This document shows positions 11,401 to 22,450 of a stretch of 64,000 nucleotides of DNA, one piece after another. The notes beneath the pieces were generated by a model, which was not told the origin of the DNA, made no database searches, and worked only from the letters and a program-made list of their open reading frames with translations. Positions within the stretch are counted from its first letter, which is position 1. The number at the start of each line of letters is the position of its first letter. The stretch is from assembly GCF_033958435.1 (NCBI RefSeq), contig NC_134137.1, forward strand, positions 225,287,501-225,351,500. The letters are read 5' to 3'. Position numbers and translations under genes: made by a program. The DNA is from Carettochelys insculpta (lineage: Eukaryota > Chordata > Testudines > Carettochelyidae).

Positions 11401-11930
11401 GGAGTGCATGCTTTGGGGAGGTGGGGCTTGCGGTGCCTGAGGAGACTCAGGAATGGGCCAGGGGGTTGGGGTATGGGAGGAGATTCCAGGTGTGGGTTCT
11501 GTGAGGGAGATAGAGTTCAGGAGGGGTTTGGACCTGAGTCAGAGGTTTGGGGTGCAGCTGGGAGTGCAGGATCTGGGAGGGAGCTAAGGTGTGGAATGTG
11601 GTTCTGACCTGGGGCAAGGGTTTTGGAGGGTAAGCTCTGGCCATGTGGCACTTACCTCAGGCATCTCCCAGTTGGCAGCAAAGGGAGCTTAGACAGGCTC
11701 CTTACCTACCCTGGCATTGTGCTGCTCCCAGAAGTGGCCAACATACCTGGACTCTAGATGGAGACATGGCCAGGCAGCTCTGCATGGTAAGCTCTGCCTG
11801 CAAGTGAGACACCCCCACAGCTTGGCTAATGGGATTTGCAGAGCTGGTGCTGAGGGCTGGGAAGCATGCAGAGTTTCTCTGGTCATCCCCGCACCCAGGA
11901 GCTGCTAGGAGGTGCTGCACAGAGCTGACT
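11401..11930. repeat. G-rich interspersed repeat, second copy
   Basis: Shares the G-rich array themes of 9416-9975 ('GGGGGTTGGGGTATGGGAGG', 'GTTTGGGGTGCAG', 'GGATCTGGGAGGG') and a following segment with 'TTACCTCAGGCATCTCCCAG' that parallels 'TTACCTGGATGGCTCC' at 9939. Ends are not fixed. The 176-codon frame is chance. Confidence 0.4.
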
Positions 11931-12005
11931 GGACTTTTAATAGCCTGGCAACCTTAGCTTCCCTAAACAGTGGGGTAAGCAAGCACTTGCAGCTCCAGAC
12001 CCATG

Positions 12006-12373
12006 GGCTGGGTCTACACTTGCCCTCAGCTTCAAAGGGGGCAAGGTAACCAGGGCAACAGAAGATTACTAATGAAGTACTGCGGTGAATACGCAGCACT
12101 TCATTAGGCTAATTCTGCCCCGCGGCAACTTCTAAGTGTCAAACTTCGAAGTGCTGGCCGGTGCGTAGACATGGGCACTTCAAAGTGCCTTTGCTCCTCA
12201 AAAGTTTGGTGCTACATGCACGCCGGCACTTCCAGGTTTGACACTTCAAAGTGGCCACGGGGGGAGAATTAGCCTAGTGAAGTGCTGTGTATTCACCGCA
12301 GCACTTCATTAGTAATCTCCCGTCGCCCTGATTAACGCCCCCTTCGAAGCTGGGGGCAAGTGTAGACAAGTCC
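12006..12373. mobile_element. Harbinger-like MITE with long inverted arms, TSD ATG
   Basis: The ends read GGCTGGGTCTACACTTGC and, inverted, GGACTTGTCTACACTTGC, flanked by ATG (12003-12005, 12374-12376). The arms mirror each other ('CTTCATTAGTAAT' against 'ATTACTAATGAAGT', 'TTTGACACTTCAAAGTG' against its inverse), giving a hairpin centred near 12190. No coding capacity. Confidence 0.85.
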
Positions 12374-12376
12374 ATG

Positions 12377-12491
12377 GTGAGGGGCACAAATATTCCAAGC
12401 TTCCAGACTGTAGCATGGAGACTTGCTGTGGGCTAGATGAAATTATGCAGTGGGCTGGATCCTTCCCGTGGGCCTAGATTCCCCACCCCTG
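12377..12491. repeat. hAT-like terminal fragment
   Basis: Ends with 'GGGCCTAGATTCCCCACCCC', TG. Reverse complemented, this starts CAGGGGTGGGGAATC, the style of hAT ends in vertebrates. The MITE at 12006-12373 apparently inserted into this older repeat. Confidence 0.4.
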
Positions 12492-13679
12492 TTTACACAG
12501 ACACTCCCAGTGTGACCTGCAAGCTGTTTGTTTGTTTGCAAAGGGCTCATGCTGGGCACTACTATGAGACACCCAAAGTTGCAAGACAAGATTGACACAG
12601 CCACTCACTAGTTGGGAGTGTACCCTGGCATGTCATAATTGCCGACTGCACTGTGACATGTGTCTCTGAGGTAGGGGAGACATGAAGGGTTAGCTGGGGG
12701 CAGGGGCATGGAAGATCGCATTAAGGCATTTAAGGTTATGGAAGGAGACCTTAGCTTTCAAATGTTTGGGAAATGCAGCACCCTAGATTTCCCTTAGGTG
12801 TCTCCCATCCATGTATTAATCAAGCTTGTTCTTCTTTCACTTGCAAGAAGTAATGAAGATAGCCACATTACCCCATCTTGGGCAACCTTTGCCTCCTTTG
12901 CCCTTCAAGAAGGAAAGTGTCCAACCTGAAAATTACTGTACCTCTGAGGGATGTGATGAGAGAAAACAGCAGCCTAAGAGAAAGTAACCTGGTGGCAGGG
13001 GGCAGCTGTGGGGAGTGTGTTGGTGGTGTTGGTCACAGCAGTCAGTTACCCGTGGAGAAAACAACCAAACCACAATAAAAATAGAGACATGAAGAACCCA
13101 TTGCCTATCTCTTTCCTGTTGTTCTTAGCAGCTAGATGTCACCTCTTGTACACTGCCACCTATGTGACCCATACCAGCAAATATACCTGGTGCTATTTTA
13201 ACCACTCCCAGCCCAGTCTCACCACTACTGCCCAGCTGAATCCAGGTGGCAGCACCTGTTAGCAGTCCAGCATGGCACATCCATTCAAACCGTGCTGTCT
13301 GTGCACCGAAAGCATCTGCAAAACGAGGAAAGAGGTTTCACCAAGAGCGCAGAGCAAACATGCAGTAACCAGAACGAATGAATGAAAGCGTTTCCTGTGA
13401 AGCATCATCACTGACCACAATATACTGATAAAGTGACAGCAGTGGAGAAAAACTGAGTGGCTCAGAACATCTTTAGTTTATTCCATCAGGAACAGTCAGC
13501 TCACACCTACCATGCTGGGTATATCTGTGGTATTTGTCTCCTGCTACCTCCCTTATTAACCCTGCTAAAAGCACAGGCTAATAAAACAATACTGCGAGTA
13601 AAATCCACTAGCAATTAATTAATATGGCTGCTCCCATATGAACGTGCAGCAGATAAGAGAATGGATGGTCTTGATAAGG
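12492..13679. other. Unannotated non-coding DNA
   Basis: No gene or repeat boundary was recognised. Confidence 0.4.
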
Positions 13680-13885
13680 CACAGGTCTGGACGTCACAAG
13701 ACCTCAGATCTTTTCGGCTCTGTGATTGATTTGTTGCCTGTCTTTATAAATCACCGTCTCACTATGTGCCTCAGTTTCTCCCTTTGAAAAAGGGGGGTGA
13801 TACTGCCCTCCCCTTTGGGGGTGATGTGAACCTTAATTAGTTTGCAAAGGTGTTAGAGCTTCCTGGATGGGAAGCGCTGTTGGCT
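13680..13885 (-). repeat. MIR-like ancient SINE
   Basis: Contains 'TGTGCCTCAGTTTCTCCCTT', the inverse of the conserved MIR core 'AACTGAGGCACA', followed by a degenerate 'GGGGTGATACTG' stretch. The flanking text fits an old CORE-SINE copy. Recognition by motif only. Confidence 0.55.
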
Positions 13886-14027
13886 GTATGACATCAGGCA
13901 CATTACCACATCTCCAACTGTAAGAAAACACACTGTGAAGAGAGACTCTGAGGCTGAGGTGCATGTTTTAGGCAGCATGCTACATTTTAAGGCAAATGCT
14001 GTGTCCCTTGTGCTTGTCATTTACACA

Positions 14028-14436
14028 AGCTGTGTCTACACGACAAAGTTATGTCTACAGAAGAGGCCTTCAGTCAACAAAACTAGGGAATGTCCACACT
14101 ACAAATGCGTTCTGTCGAGACTCTGTCAACAGAACACAGCCTTTTGGCCAGCAGAGTTCTGTCTCAAAAGCTTGTCATAGCGCCTCTGTAGACAGTGTAG
14201 ACGCTCCAGGGGGGCCCTCTGTTGACAAAGAGGGCTTCTGGTTCACCAGGCAGCCCTGTTTGCAGAGCTACCAGTTGGCTGTTCCATTGACAGAGGGCTA
14301 GGCAATCTGTTGACAGAGGGTGCTGATGGGGGGAGCTCCAATTCGAAGTGGACGTGTTCTGTAGACAGAGGTTCTGCTGGCAAAATTCTGTCGACAGTGA
14401 TGTCTGGAGACTGAACTTTGTAGTGGAGACCCAGCT
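14028..14436. mobile_element. 409-bp Harbinger-like MITE, TSD ACA
   Basis: The ends read AGCTGTGTCTACACGACAAA and, inverted, AGCTGGGTCTCCACTACAAA, flanked by ACA (14025-14027, 14437-14439). The interior has repeated 'CTGTTGACAGA' and 'CTGTAGACAG' themes and the segment 'CACCAGGCAGCCCTG', shared with the element at 48000-48408. No coding capacity. Confidence 0.8.
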
Positions 14437-14439
14437 ACA

Positions 14440-15664
14440 GTAATTAAAGAAGGCCCCTTTGGTTCGTCATTGTTATATCAAATGGTCTTCTTGAAGAGAA
14501 AGCAAGAGATCAAGTTCTGAAAGTTCTCCATAGGCAGAAGCCCTGTTATCTGCAGTGGGAGGTCCAGGCCTTGCAGAACGGGGCTCGGTGAATGGAAGCT
14601 AGAGTGAAGCTCCCCCACTGGAAACGTCTCCCTCAAATTACTGCTCTCAGCCTGCACATTAACAAAACCAGTGAGAAGGTTTGTAATGCCTAAGCTTGTT
14701 AGCATCACACTCAGTGAAGGTCCCTGTCCAAGAAGCAGTGTAAATAAGTAAAATTTTACAAATTAACGAGCTCTCCTAATTGAAGTTATCCTCATAAATT
14801 AATAAAATTGCAGCAAATATGCAAACACCAGACAGGGCTTTTGGAGGCTTTTGTGTACTAGAGCTGGGGTTTTTGAAGCAACCCAGAGGATCTGGGCCAC
14901 TAGATATCATTAAAATTCAGTGGGGGCTGGGTGTCCATAACACTTAGGATCTCCAGAGACCCCTCCTCTCTACGACTGGAGATCACCAAGGTCATCAACT
15001 AACTCTACGACCTTGTGGCAAATCTAGGGGCACTGATATCTGGACCCTTCTTTATTTCATAAGTCAGAGGCATATCTACATCTGCCTGTTAATACATTCG
15101 GAATCCCCAGAGTACATATGTAGGAGGGGGCAACCCATTCTCCAACTCAGACAAGCTCTGTTCCAGCTCACTCTGCCTTCATTTGCTTTACTCTTACACA
15201 GTGGAAGGGAGGCGCAATTCATCCCCTACATAAAGTAGCATGGCACAATAAAATCCCTACGGGATTCTTCACCAGCAGCGAGACAAATCCCACGGGGTTC
15301 TTGCATGACACAGCCACTAGGCCTTGACCTCCTTGCCCTAGGAAGACCATATCTCATTTACACAAATATGTTTACTAATTTAATACTGATAAGGGAAATG
15401 GTTTTGTTTCAGTCCCCTCCATTCTACCCCCCTCACCCGTTTATTTCCACTTCCTTCATAAGGAAGCTACAGATGAGTAAATAAGAGAGAATGAATACTT
15501 TGATGACTGTTGCGTCTCGCTACTCAAAGGCATTGCACAGGTTGATGGCAGCTTCCTTAAATCCATTCATGATAGGAATTTATTGGATAGGGTTTTTTTC
15601 CTGAGTTTAGTTTGCTTATTTTGCTCTTTGTGTGTATCCAAAATCCAAGCGATGCTGCTTAGGC
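14440..15664. other. Unannotated non-coding DNA
   Basis: No gene or repeat boundary was recognised. Confidence 0.4.
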
Positions 15665-15815
15665 CTCATCCACTCACAAATGTGGTCCAGTTTAACTAAA
15701 CTGATGCAAACCCTGGCATGGATGCTGTCAAATCAGTGAAGGAACTACTTAAATTCAGTTGTTTAAATCAGTAAGGAACTAACTTAAGTTAAACTGATCT
15801 AAACCACTTCTAAAC
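15665..15815. repeat. Old MITE-like fragment
   Basis: Contains 'GGTCCAGTTTAACTAAACTG', and inverted 'TTAAGTTAAACTGATCTAAA' near the right, forming a weak palindrome. Similar to 5695-5835. The ends are decayed. Confidence 0.35.
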
Positions 15816-15819
15816 AGAT

Positions 15820-16290
15820 TTAAGAGTCCCCATAGAATCATCACTTCTTGCAGCACTAGTTTCAAGTTTCAGCTCACTGAAGAGCTCTAGGTTAAGCCCA
15901 GGTGCTCTCTTGGAATACTTCCTATATTTCCTAGATAATGGGATAGTTTGCTCTTGCGCCCTTACTAATGTTTCTTTGAAAAACTGCCAATTCTGTTGAA
16001 CTGTTCCTGGCCAAGACTTGCTTTTCATGGGATCTTATATATTAATGCCCAGAGTTTGCTAAAATCTGCTGTTTTGAAATCCATTTTCTTTATTCTTCTG
16101 TTTTCCCTTCTACAATCCCTTAGAATCATGAACTCTACTATTTCATGACCAATTTCACCCAGACTTCCTTCTGCTTTTAAGTTCTCAACCAGTTTGTGAA
16201 AATGAAATCTAGAACAGCTTCTCCCCTCTTTGCTTTCTCCACTTTTCAAAATAAAAATGGTCTATATTGTGTTACAAGAACTCTGTCCAC
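15820..16290 (-). pseudogene. CR1 LINE ORF2 fragment (endonuclease-RT linker)
   Basis: The minus-strand translation over 16249-15810 gives, with frame breaks, '[20 protein letters not shown]', then '[18 protein letters not shown]', then 'NWQFFKETLVRAQEQTIPLS'. This matches the order in chicken- and turtle-type CR1 ORF2 just after the endonuclease: a G-x-x-x-HE-x-VEF-x-ILR block, then an L/MDF-[KR]-x-A-x-F block, then a 'FK.xx..AQ...IP' block. No RT follows, so this is a short, decayed, internal fragment. Confidence 0.6.
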
Positions 16291-16387
16291 ACAGCAACCC
16301 TAGTGACACAATCATAGGACATAACCACATCAACCACACTATCAGCTCATCCACCTGCACATCAACTAATGTGTTGTATATGTCATT

Positions 16388-17098
16388 GGCTACGTCTACA
16401 CGTGAAGCCAACATCGAAATAGCTTATTTCGATGTAGCAACATCGAAATAGGCTATTTCGATGAATAACGTCTACACGTCCTCCAGGGCTGGCAACGTCA
16501 ATGTTCAACTTCGACGTTGCGTGGCACCACATCGAAATAGGCGCTGCGAGGGAACGTCTACACGCCAAAGTAGCACACATCGAAATAAGGGTGCCAGGCA
16601 CAGCTGCAGACAGGGTCACAGGGCGGACTCAACAGCAAGCCACTCCCTTAAAGGGCCCCTCCCAGACACAGTTGCACTAAACAACACAAGATCCACAGAG
16701 CCGACAACTGATTGCAGACCCTGTCCCTGCAGCATGGATCCCCAGCTGCCGCAGCAGCAGCCAGAAGCCCTGGGCTAAGGGCTGCTGCCCACGGTGACCA
16801 TAGAGCCCCGCAGGGGCTGGAGAAAGAGCGTCTCTCAACCCCTCAGCTGATGGCCGCCATGGCGGACCCCGCTATTTCGAAGTTGCGGGACGCGCAACGA
16901 CTACACAGTCCCTACTTCGACGTTGAACGTCGAAGTAGGGCACTATTCCTATCCCCTCATGGGGTTAGCGGCTTCGACGTCTCGCCGCCTAACGTCGAAG
17001 TTAACTTCGAAATAGCGCCCGGCGCGTGTAGCCGTGACGGGCGCTATTTCAAAGTTAGTGCTGCTACTTCAAAGTAGCGTGCACGTGTAGACACGGCT
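16388..17098 (+). mobile_element. 711-bp Harbinger-like MITE, copy 1, TSD ATT
   Basis: The ends read GGCTACGTCTACACGTG and, inverted, AGCCGTGTCTACACGTG. ATT flanks both sides (16385-16387, 17099-17101). It is exactly as long as the copies at 29566 and 32231 and in the same orientation. Most differences look like CpG decay (for example 'ACGTCAATGTTC' against 'ACGTCGATGTTC'). The interior has many 'ATCGAAATA' and 'CTTCGAAGT' motifs in both orientations. The 105- and 121-codon frames are shared among copies only because the DNA is nearly identical. Confidence 0.9.
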
Positions 17099-17519
17099 AT
17101 TATGTCCCAGCAATGCCCCTCTGCAATGAACAATGGACAAACCAGAATGCAAAAGAATAAATCTGTTATCAAGAATGTTAATGTTCAAAAACCAGTAGGA
17201 GAACAGTTCACTCTTCCTGAACATTCAGTAAGAGACTTGAAAGTCGACATACTGCCACAAAAATAAACTTTAGCAGGAAACTGCAGAGCTGGAATTCATA
17301 TGCAAACTTGATACTATTGAATTGGGTTTGCACAGACAATGGAAGAGCACTACAAGAAGTAATTTCAGTAATCACACCTTCTCATCAACTGCTGAGGATG
17401 GGCCAGATCTAACCTGATTGAATTCCCTCATTAGCACTGGTCCTCTAAATCCACAGTGTCCAATACATTTACCAAGCCCCACGTGTGGTAAACAGGACAC
17501 TGCGGTGTGATGAATCCAG

Positions 17520-17930
17520 GTTCTGGAGCCTTTAAACGTGGCTTCTCAGAACCGCACACGTTCAGTGCCCTCCACCCGCTCCACACATGCATCCCACAGC
17601 TTGGTGGGACGAGCATGTGGCAGCGGCTCCGGCATCTCTGGCCCAGGCGCCTGCGGCCCCAGCTGCCATGGTGTGGCTCCAGAGGCCCCAGTCAGTCCAG
17701 CTGCTCTGGTGGCCCCGGCTCCAGTGACTCCAGCCCTGTCATGGCGGCTCCGGCCACACCTGTGGCCCCAGCACGGCTCCTCAGGCTGCAGCTCCTCTGT
17801 CTTGTCCCTGGCATGGCTTCTCTGGCCCCAGCCCCAGCAGCCCCAGCAGCTCTAAAGATGAGTTACCACCTTCAGTTAGAGCAGAGGGGGTGGGAGATGC
17901 CTGGCTCTGGGAGAGGGTAAGGGCATTCAT
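17520..17930. repeat. GC-rich degenerate minisatellite
   Basis: A repeated theme around 'GGCTCC.G.CCCCAG' and 'CCAGC.CC' yields Ala/Pro/Ser-rich chance frames (105 and 137 codons, plus strand). The region ends in a G-rich piece near 17880-17925. I see no splice-bounded exon or known domain. Confidence 0.35.
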
Positions 17931-18077
17931 TGGGGATGGAGCTGTAGGGCGAATACAGAAGGACCACAGCTACAAGTGTGGTGACCCTTGAATTCCTATT
18001 GGACATGACTGCTTTCAATAGCAATACCCATCTTTTCATGTGTTTATATATCTGCCAAACCGAAGTTTCCACTTCAC

Positions 18078-18205
18078 GCGACAGATGGAGTGGGTTCTAG
18101 CCCAGAAAAAGTTTGCTCCCAAATACATTTGTTTGTCTTTGAGGTACCACAGGATTCCTCGTCTTTGCTGAAACAGACTGACATGGCCGCCCCTCTGAAA
18201 TGTGT
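18078..18205 (-). repeat. tRNA-type SINE inserted in CR1 remnant
   Basis: On the minus strand: 'CAGAGGGGCGGCCATGTCAG', 'TCTGTTTCAGCAAAGACGAG', 'ATCCTGTGGTACCTCAAAGA', 'CAAACAAATGTATTTGGGAG', 'TTTCTGGGCTAGAACCCACT'. This is a full head-to-body copy, diverged from the consensus. It sits at the 3' edge of the CR1 remnant read on the same strand. Confidence 0.7.
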
Positions 18206-19980
18206 GCTCTTCTGGGCTGTTTTCTCAAGAGATGTCTGAGTGGTTGAGGTCCACCTTTGACACCAAGGCCTGTGCTTTGCATGGTTCTGTGAGTTGTTTA
18301 AAAAAACTTCATCCACCTCTTCTTCCTGGGTGGGTGGTCTGTAGGAGGCCCCTATCATGACATCACCCTTGGTTTTACCCCTTTTATCCTTACACCAGTC
18401 TGTCTCCTATTTCCATCTCAACCTCACTGCACATGTCTACATCTTTGGCACACAAAGCAACACCTCCTCCCTTTTAGCCTGCCTGTTCTTCCTGAGCAAG
18501 CTGTACTCTTTCTATACCAATATTCTAGTCATATTTATTATCCATCTCTGTCATGCCAACTACCTCATAGCTGTGATTATTCACTAGTATTTCCAGTTCT
18601 TACTGTTTACTGCCCATTCTTGTTGCATTTGTGTACAGACATCTAAGATAGTAATTTGATTGCCCTTCTATTTTCCCTCTTGTCTGTCCTTTATCCCTGC
18701 TATAATAGCCCATACTCACCCCAGAATCTGCCCCTTCACCCAGTCTCCATGTTCCTGATTTACCTGTGGATTTTTGTCTCCTGCCTCCATTAAATCTAGT
18801 TTAAACCTTACTAGATTAGCCAGACTGTATTCAAAGATACACTTTGCCTTTCTCAACAGGTGGATCCCATTCCACTCACCAGTCCTTCTTGGAACAGCAT
18901 CCTGGTGACATCCTGTGCACAGCCAGACATAAACCTCCAGGCTGCATCTGTCTCTGCCTGGGCCCCTACCATTGATCAGAAGACTTGAAGAAAACACCAT
19001 CTGTGCTCCCAGCTACTTCACCTGTACCTGCAGACCTCTGTAATCACATCTAATCTGCTCATCTCAGAATATTATTAGTGCCCGCAGGGATAAATATCCT
19101 GGGGTATTAGTCAGAAACCAAGATGATCCTCAACAATCCCTCTGTAACATCTCTGATAGGCCCCTGGCAGGCAGAGCACCTTCTGGGATGCCTGGTCAGG
19201 CCATGAGTTGGGTGCCCTCATCCTCCTCAGAAGGGAATCACCCACCACCACCATCCTGTTGGGAGCAGTGGCCACACCCCTCCCATCCTCCTGCTTTTAG
19301 GGGGTGATTCCCCATCACCTGACGCCAGGGCTGCATGTTGGTTTTCCATCACTATGGGGTGGGTGAATTGGGAGTAGAGGTAGAGCACTGCCTTTTGCCA
19401 GAAGTAACCAGCAGCCTCTGTCCTCACTGTGGTACAGTCATATCCTCCTCACCTTGAGGTATGACAACAGTCCTCTGTGCCTGGATCGTTTCCTCGGCCT
19501 TGGAAGTGTCTATATGAATACCCTTAATGAATTCTTCTTCTGCAGAGATGCACCTCAGCATGGTCATCTCCACCTGTAGCTCTCTCATCTATTTCTTCAG
19601 AGAGTCCAGCAGCAAGCACCTTCGACATTGGACAATCTCCACAGCCTGGCTTTCTGTGAAAGGGAAATTCAGGCCACAGTCTCTGCAAAACCATACCAGG
19701 CTATGGATAGAGGCATCCATAGTCAGGTTCCCTCTGTCTGGATATAGTTGCAAGTGGAGGAGCTAGGAGCAGTATTGAGTATAGGAGCAGTAGTGGTACA
19801 GCCTTTCCAAACCATACTGATTATATTACATCCTGCTCACAAACTCCTCTTAAATGTCCTTGTTTGCTGTCTTCTATTTCCTAGCCCCCTGGGTCACTTA
19901 GCCTCTGGCTTTTAAGCCCTTCTCTCCTAGGTCAGCCCTATCCACAAGGGGGAGGTGAGCACAAGGTTGATCAATACTGA
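18206..19980 (-). pseudogene. CR1 LINE remnant: ORF1 and start of endonuclease
   Basis: Read from 19735 downward on the minus strand, the first part translates to 'SLVWFCRDCGLNFPF', then 'VEIVQCRRCLLLDSLKK' and a coiled-coil-like 'MRELQVEMTMLRCI', the C-x2-C zinc-finger plus coiled-coil layout of CR1 ORF1. At 19000-18716 comes 'EWNGIHLLRKAKCIFEYSLA', matching the C-terminal DGIHL-x-x-x-GK-x-(I/L)F block of the CR1 ORF1 esterase domain. At 18358-18300 'MIGASYRPPTQEEEVDE' matches the endonuclease block with YRPP. In-frame stops and gaps make it inactive. The CR1 assignment is from memory of the family. Confidence 0.6.
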
Positions 19981-21849
19981 TTGAAGATGATCAAGGGAAC
20001 AAAGACTCAAACCCCTTTCAGAGGTCAGCATCAATTTAACTAAAGCATAGAAAGCAGGTGTGTAAACAAACTGTTACCTGGAGAAGAGTCACTGTAAGTC
20101 TTTTCAATGAGGTATTGGTAAAAGGAAATGTGACACGGCTAACCAGCTAAAACTTGTGAATAAAGATTTATCCACAAACCTTAGTGAGTATTACCATCCA
20201 GTGACTGGATGGCTCTTTCATTCTTTGTTTTAAGTAGAGACATAGCCTGAAACAAAACCCTAGGACCAAACTCCTTTGCTAAACTGCAGCAACGTTCAAT
20301 TCAGGAAATAAAACATGCAAGTGACTCCTTCCTCTGTAATCAGCTGAGCCAAAATTTCTGCTCCACATTCCAAAAAAGTAGGGCTGGCTTCCAGTGTTCC
20401 AAATGTTGAATCCCAAAGTTATCCCATTTCCACTATATGATAGATGGGCCAGGAATTCATAAGAGCTGATGATCATTGTTAGTTTCAACAACAGAACCAC
20501 CAAAACTGGTTCTCAGCTCTTTCAGGGCAATGGCAAAGCTGGTCAATGCAGATCACTTTTGTGTTCTTTCAGTTCCCTTCTATCTCTCTGCTGGAAAAGT
20601 AGCAGCCACAGAGCTTGGCAATGAGAACTTCTTCTGGAAAGTGAAATATTGCACTGGGTTCTCTCTGCTTTTCATGCAAGCACTTGGTCTGTCTCCTGAC
20701 ATTTCTTCCATAATAGCCACAGCAACATGTCAGGAGTAATTAGACCAAATGGTGGCCAAATCCCAGAGGAGAACATACATCTGCCATGATCTGCTCCCAC
20801 TTAAAAACCAGGGAGCCTTTCCCCAATCGGGAGAGGGAGAAAGGAAAGGATGGAGAATGGTAGAATGACTTCCTGGGGAAGGAACACAGTCAACAGCCCT
20901 AAGCTGGTAGAGATGCTATGGCAATGAAATCAGACAGTCAAGATTGTGTTGTTGTTTTATTTACATGCTCAGGTCTACTCAAGCAGCGATGATAATGCAA
21001 TTAATGCATGACTGGGGAAGCTGCAGACAGTTAAGGTCTCCCCTGCAGATTCATAACAGGAGAGAAAAGTACAGCACAGTTTCCCCTTGAAGTGTTGTTA
21101 GCGACACAAAATGGTCTTTTACAGGAAAGAGACCCTATGCATGTGAGAATCTGGGATTCCAATTTTTTTAAGGGTATCATGATTCTTCTTTTCATAAAGA
21201 CCCAGATCATGATCTGTGGCTGAGGAGTACAGAGTTTAACTCTGTAAGAAGAATCTAAAAGTCACCTTGGCATTCTTCCAGTTCTGGGCTGTCTCAGTAA
21301 CAGGACAGTCCCCAGATCTAATTTACTAGCTGGTTTATGAGCTACTCCAGCAGCAAATGTGGCAGATGCAGATCTTGGAGCATTGGGATGTTCTCGTTCC
21401 TCACCCTTTTCCCCAACCATCTTCCCCATGCCAACAACTAGACTGCTGAGAGTTTACCGGAGCAAACTCTAGACTATGTAAAGGTCCATGTGCACCAGAG
21501 GCTCCTCCCATGGCTGGCTGTACATTTGACACACCGCAGCACAGATCCTAGCCCCTTGTGTCTGGACGTGAACACGTGTTTCCAGAAACCAGACACAATT
21601 TTAAGCAGTGCACAATCACAGAGCCACACTCACAAATAGTGGAAGCAAGTAGGAATCCACAGAAGCCAAACGATTCGCACCTGCTTAAGCGGAGGCTGAA
21701 GAGGGCTGAGAGTATTTTCAAGAATACAATAATATTTTCAAGGCTGTGCTTGAATCAGTGCCACACAAAACCTTTTCTCCTTTTTTGTCAATACTTCGGC
21801 CTCTACTGGTAATAATTCTCCTAGCAATCACACAAACAGCCATATACAA
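19981..21849. other. Unannotated non-coding DNA
   Basis: No exon, RNA gene or repeat end was recognised. Confidence 0.4.
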
Positions 21850-22085
21850 ACAGAAGTGTTCTCAACACCAGCTTAGATTCAGCCCACAGCAGCCCTGGCT
21901 CTCAGTGTTCTGTGCTGTTATTTAGCTGTAATTTACCCCTAAATGTCTTCTAAGAGCCCAGTAAGCAGCAGAAGTGTTGGTAATGTTGCTAGACAACATT
22001 GACCTGCCATGGTCCAGCACATTCTTTCATCCGGTACTGGTCAAGTCCCAAAGGTGCCAGACAAAATAGGTTCAACCTGTATTCC
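21850..22085 (-). repeat. pogo/Tigger-like MITE fragment
   Basis: On the minus strand, from 22085: 'CAGGTTGAACCTATTTTGTC', 'GGCACCTTTGGGACTTGACC', 'AGTACCGGATGAAAGAATG', then 'GGTCAATGTTGTCTAGCAAC'. This fits the vertebrate pogo/Tigger style of end (CAG..TTGAACCTC...). The opposite end was not located. Confidence 0.5.
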
Positions 22086-22091
22086 TTAAAT

Positions 22092-22450
22092 CAGGGCTGT
22101 GCAAAATATGGCTCACAGGCTGTATCCAGCCTGCCAAATATTTTTCTCTGGCCTGCCATGACCCTCCAGACCAGGAATTGAGAAAGCTTCCTCTGGTGAA
22201 TGCCTCCCAAACTCCCTTTTGCATCCCTAATCCTCTGTCCTAGGTCAAAACCTCCTCCTGCAGTCAAACTCCCTCCCAAACCCCACACCTTCTCCTGCAT
22301 CCCAGTCCATGACTGGAGCGCACTCCTGAACCCAAACTGTGCCTCAGACCCCACAATCCCCCCAATTCATATAATAAAAAAAATGCTGCCTGTGATCATG
22401 TACCAACATTCTTGGAGTGGCCTCCCTGCCAAAATGATTGCGCAACCCAA
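22092..22450. mobile_element. hAT-like non-autonomous element
   Basis: The left end is CAGGGCTGTGCAAAATATGG and the right end, inverted from about 22450, is (TT)GGGTTGCGCAATCAT, so GGGYTGYGCAA is shared. The interior is C-rich ('CTCCCTCCCAAACCCC'), with 'GGCTGTATCCAGCCTGCC' near the left, typical of elements mimicking 'CGGCCCGC' ends. An 8-bp target duplication is not clean. Confidence 0.5.

Noticed and set aside
16461..17077. 105- and 121-codon frames repeated at 29639-30255 and 32304-32920
   Set aside because: They recur because the MITE copies are nearly identical DNA. The frames include the inverted ends, show no domain, and differ by non-conservative changes.
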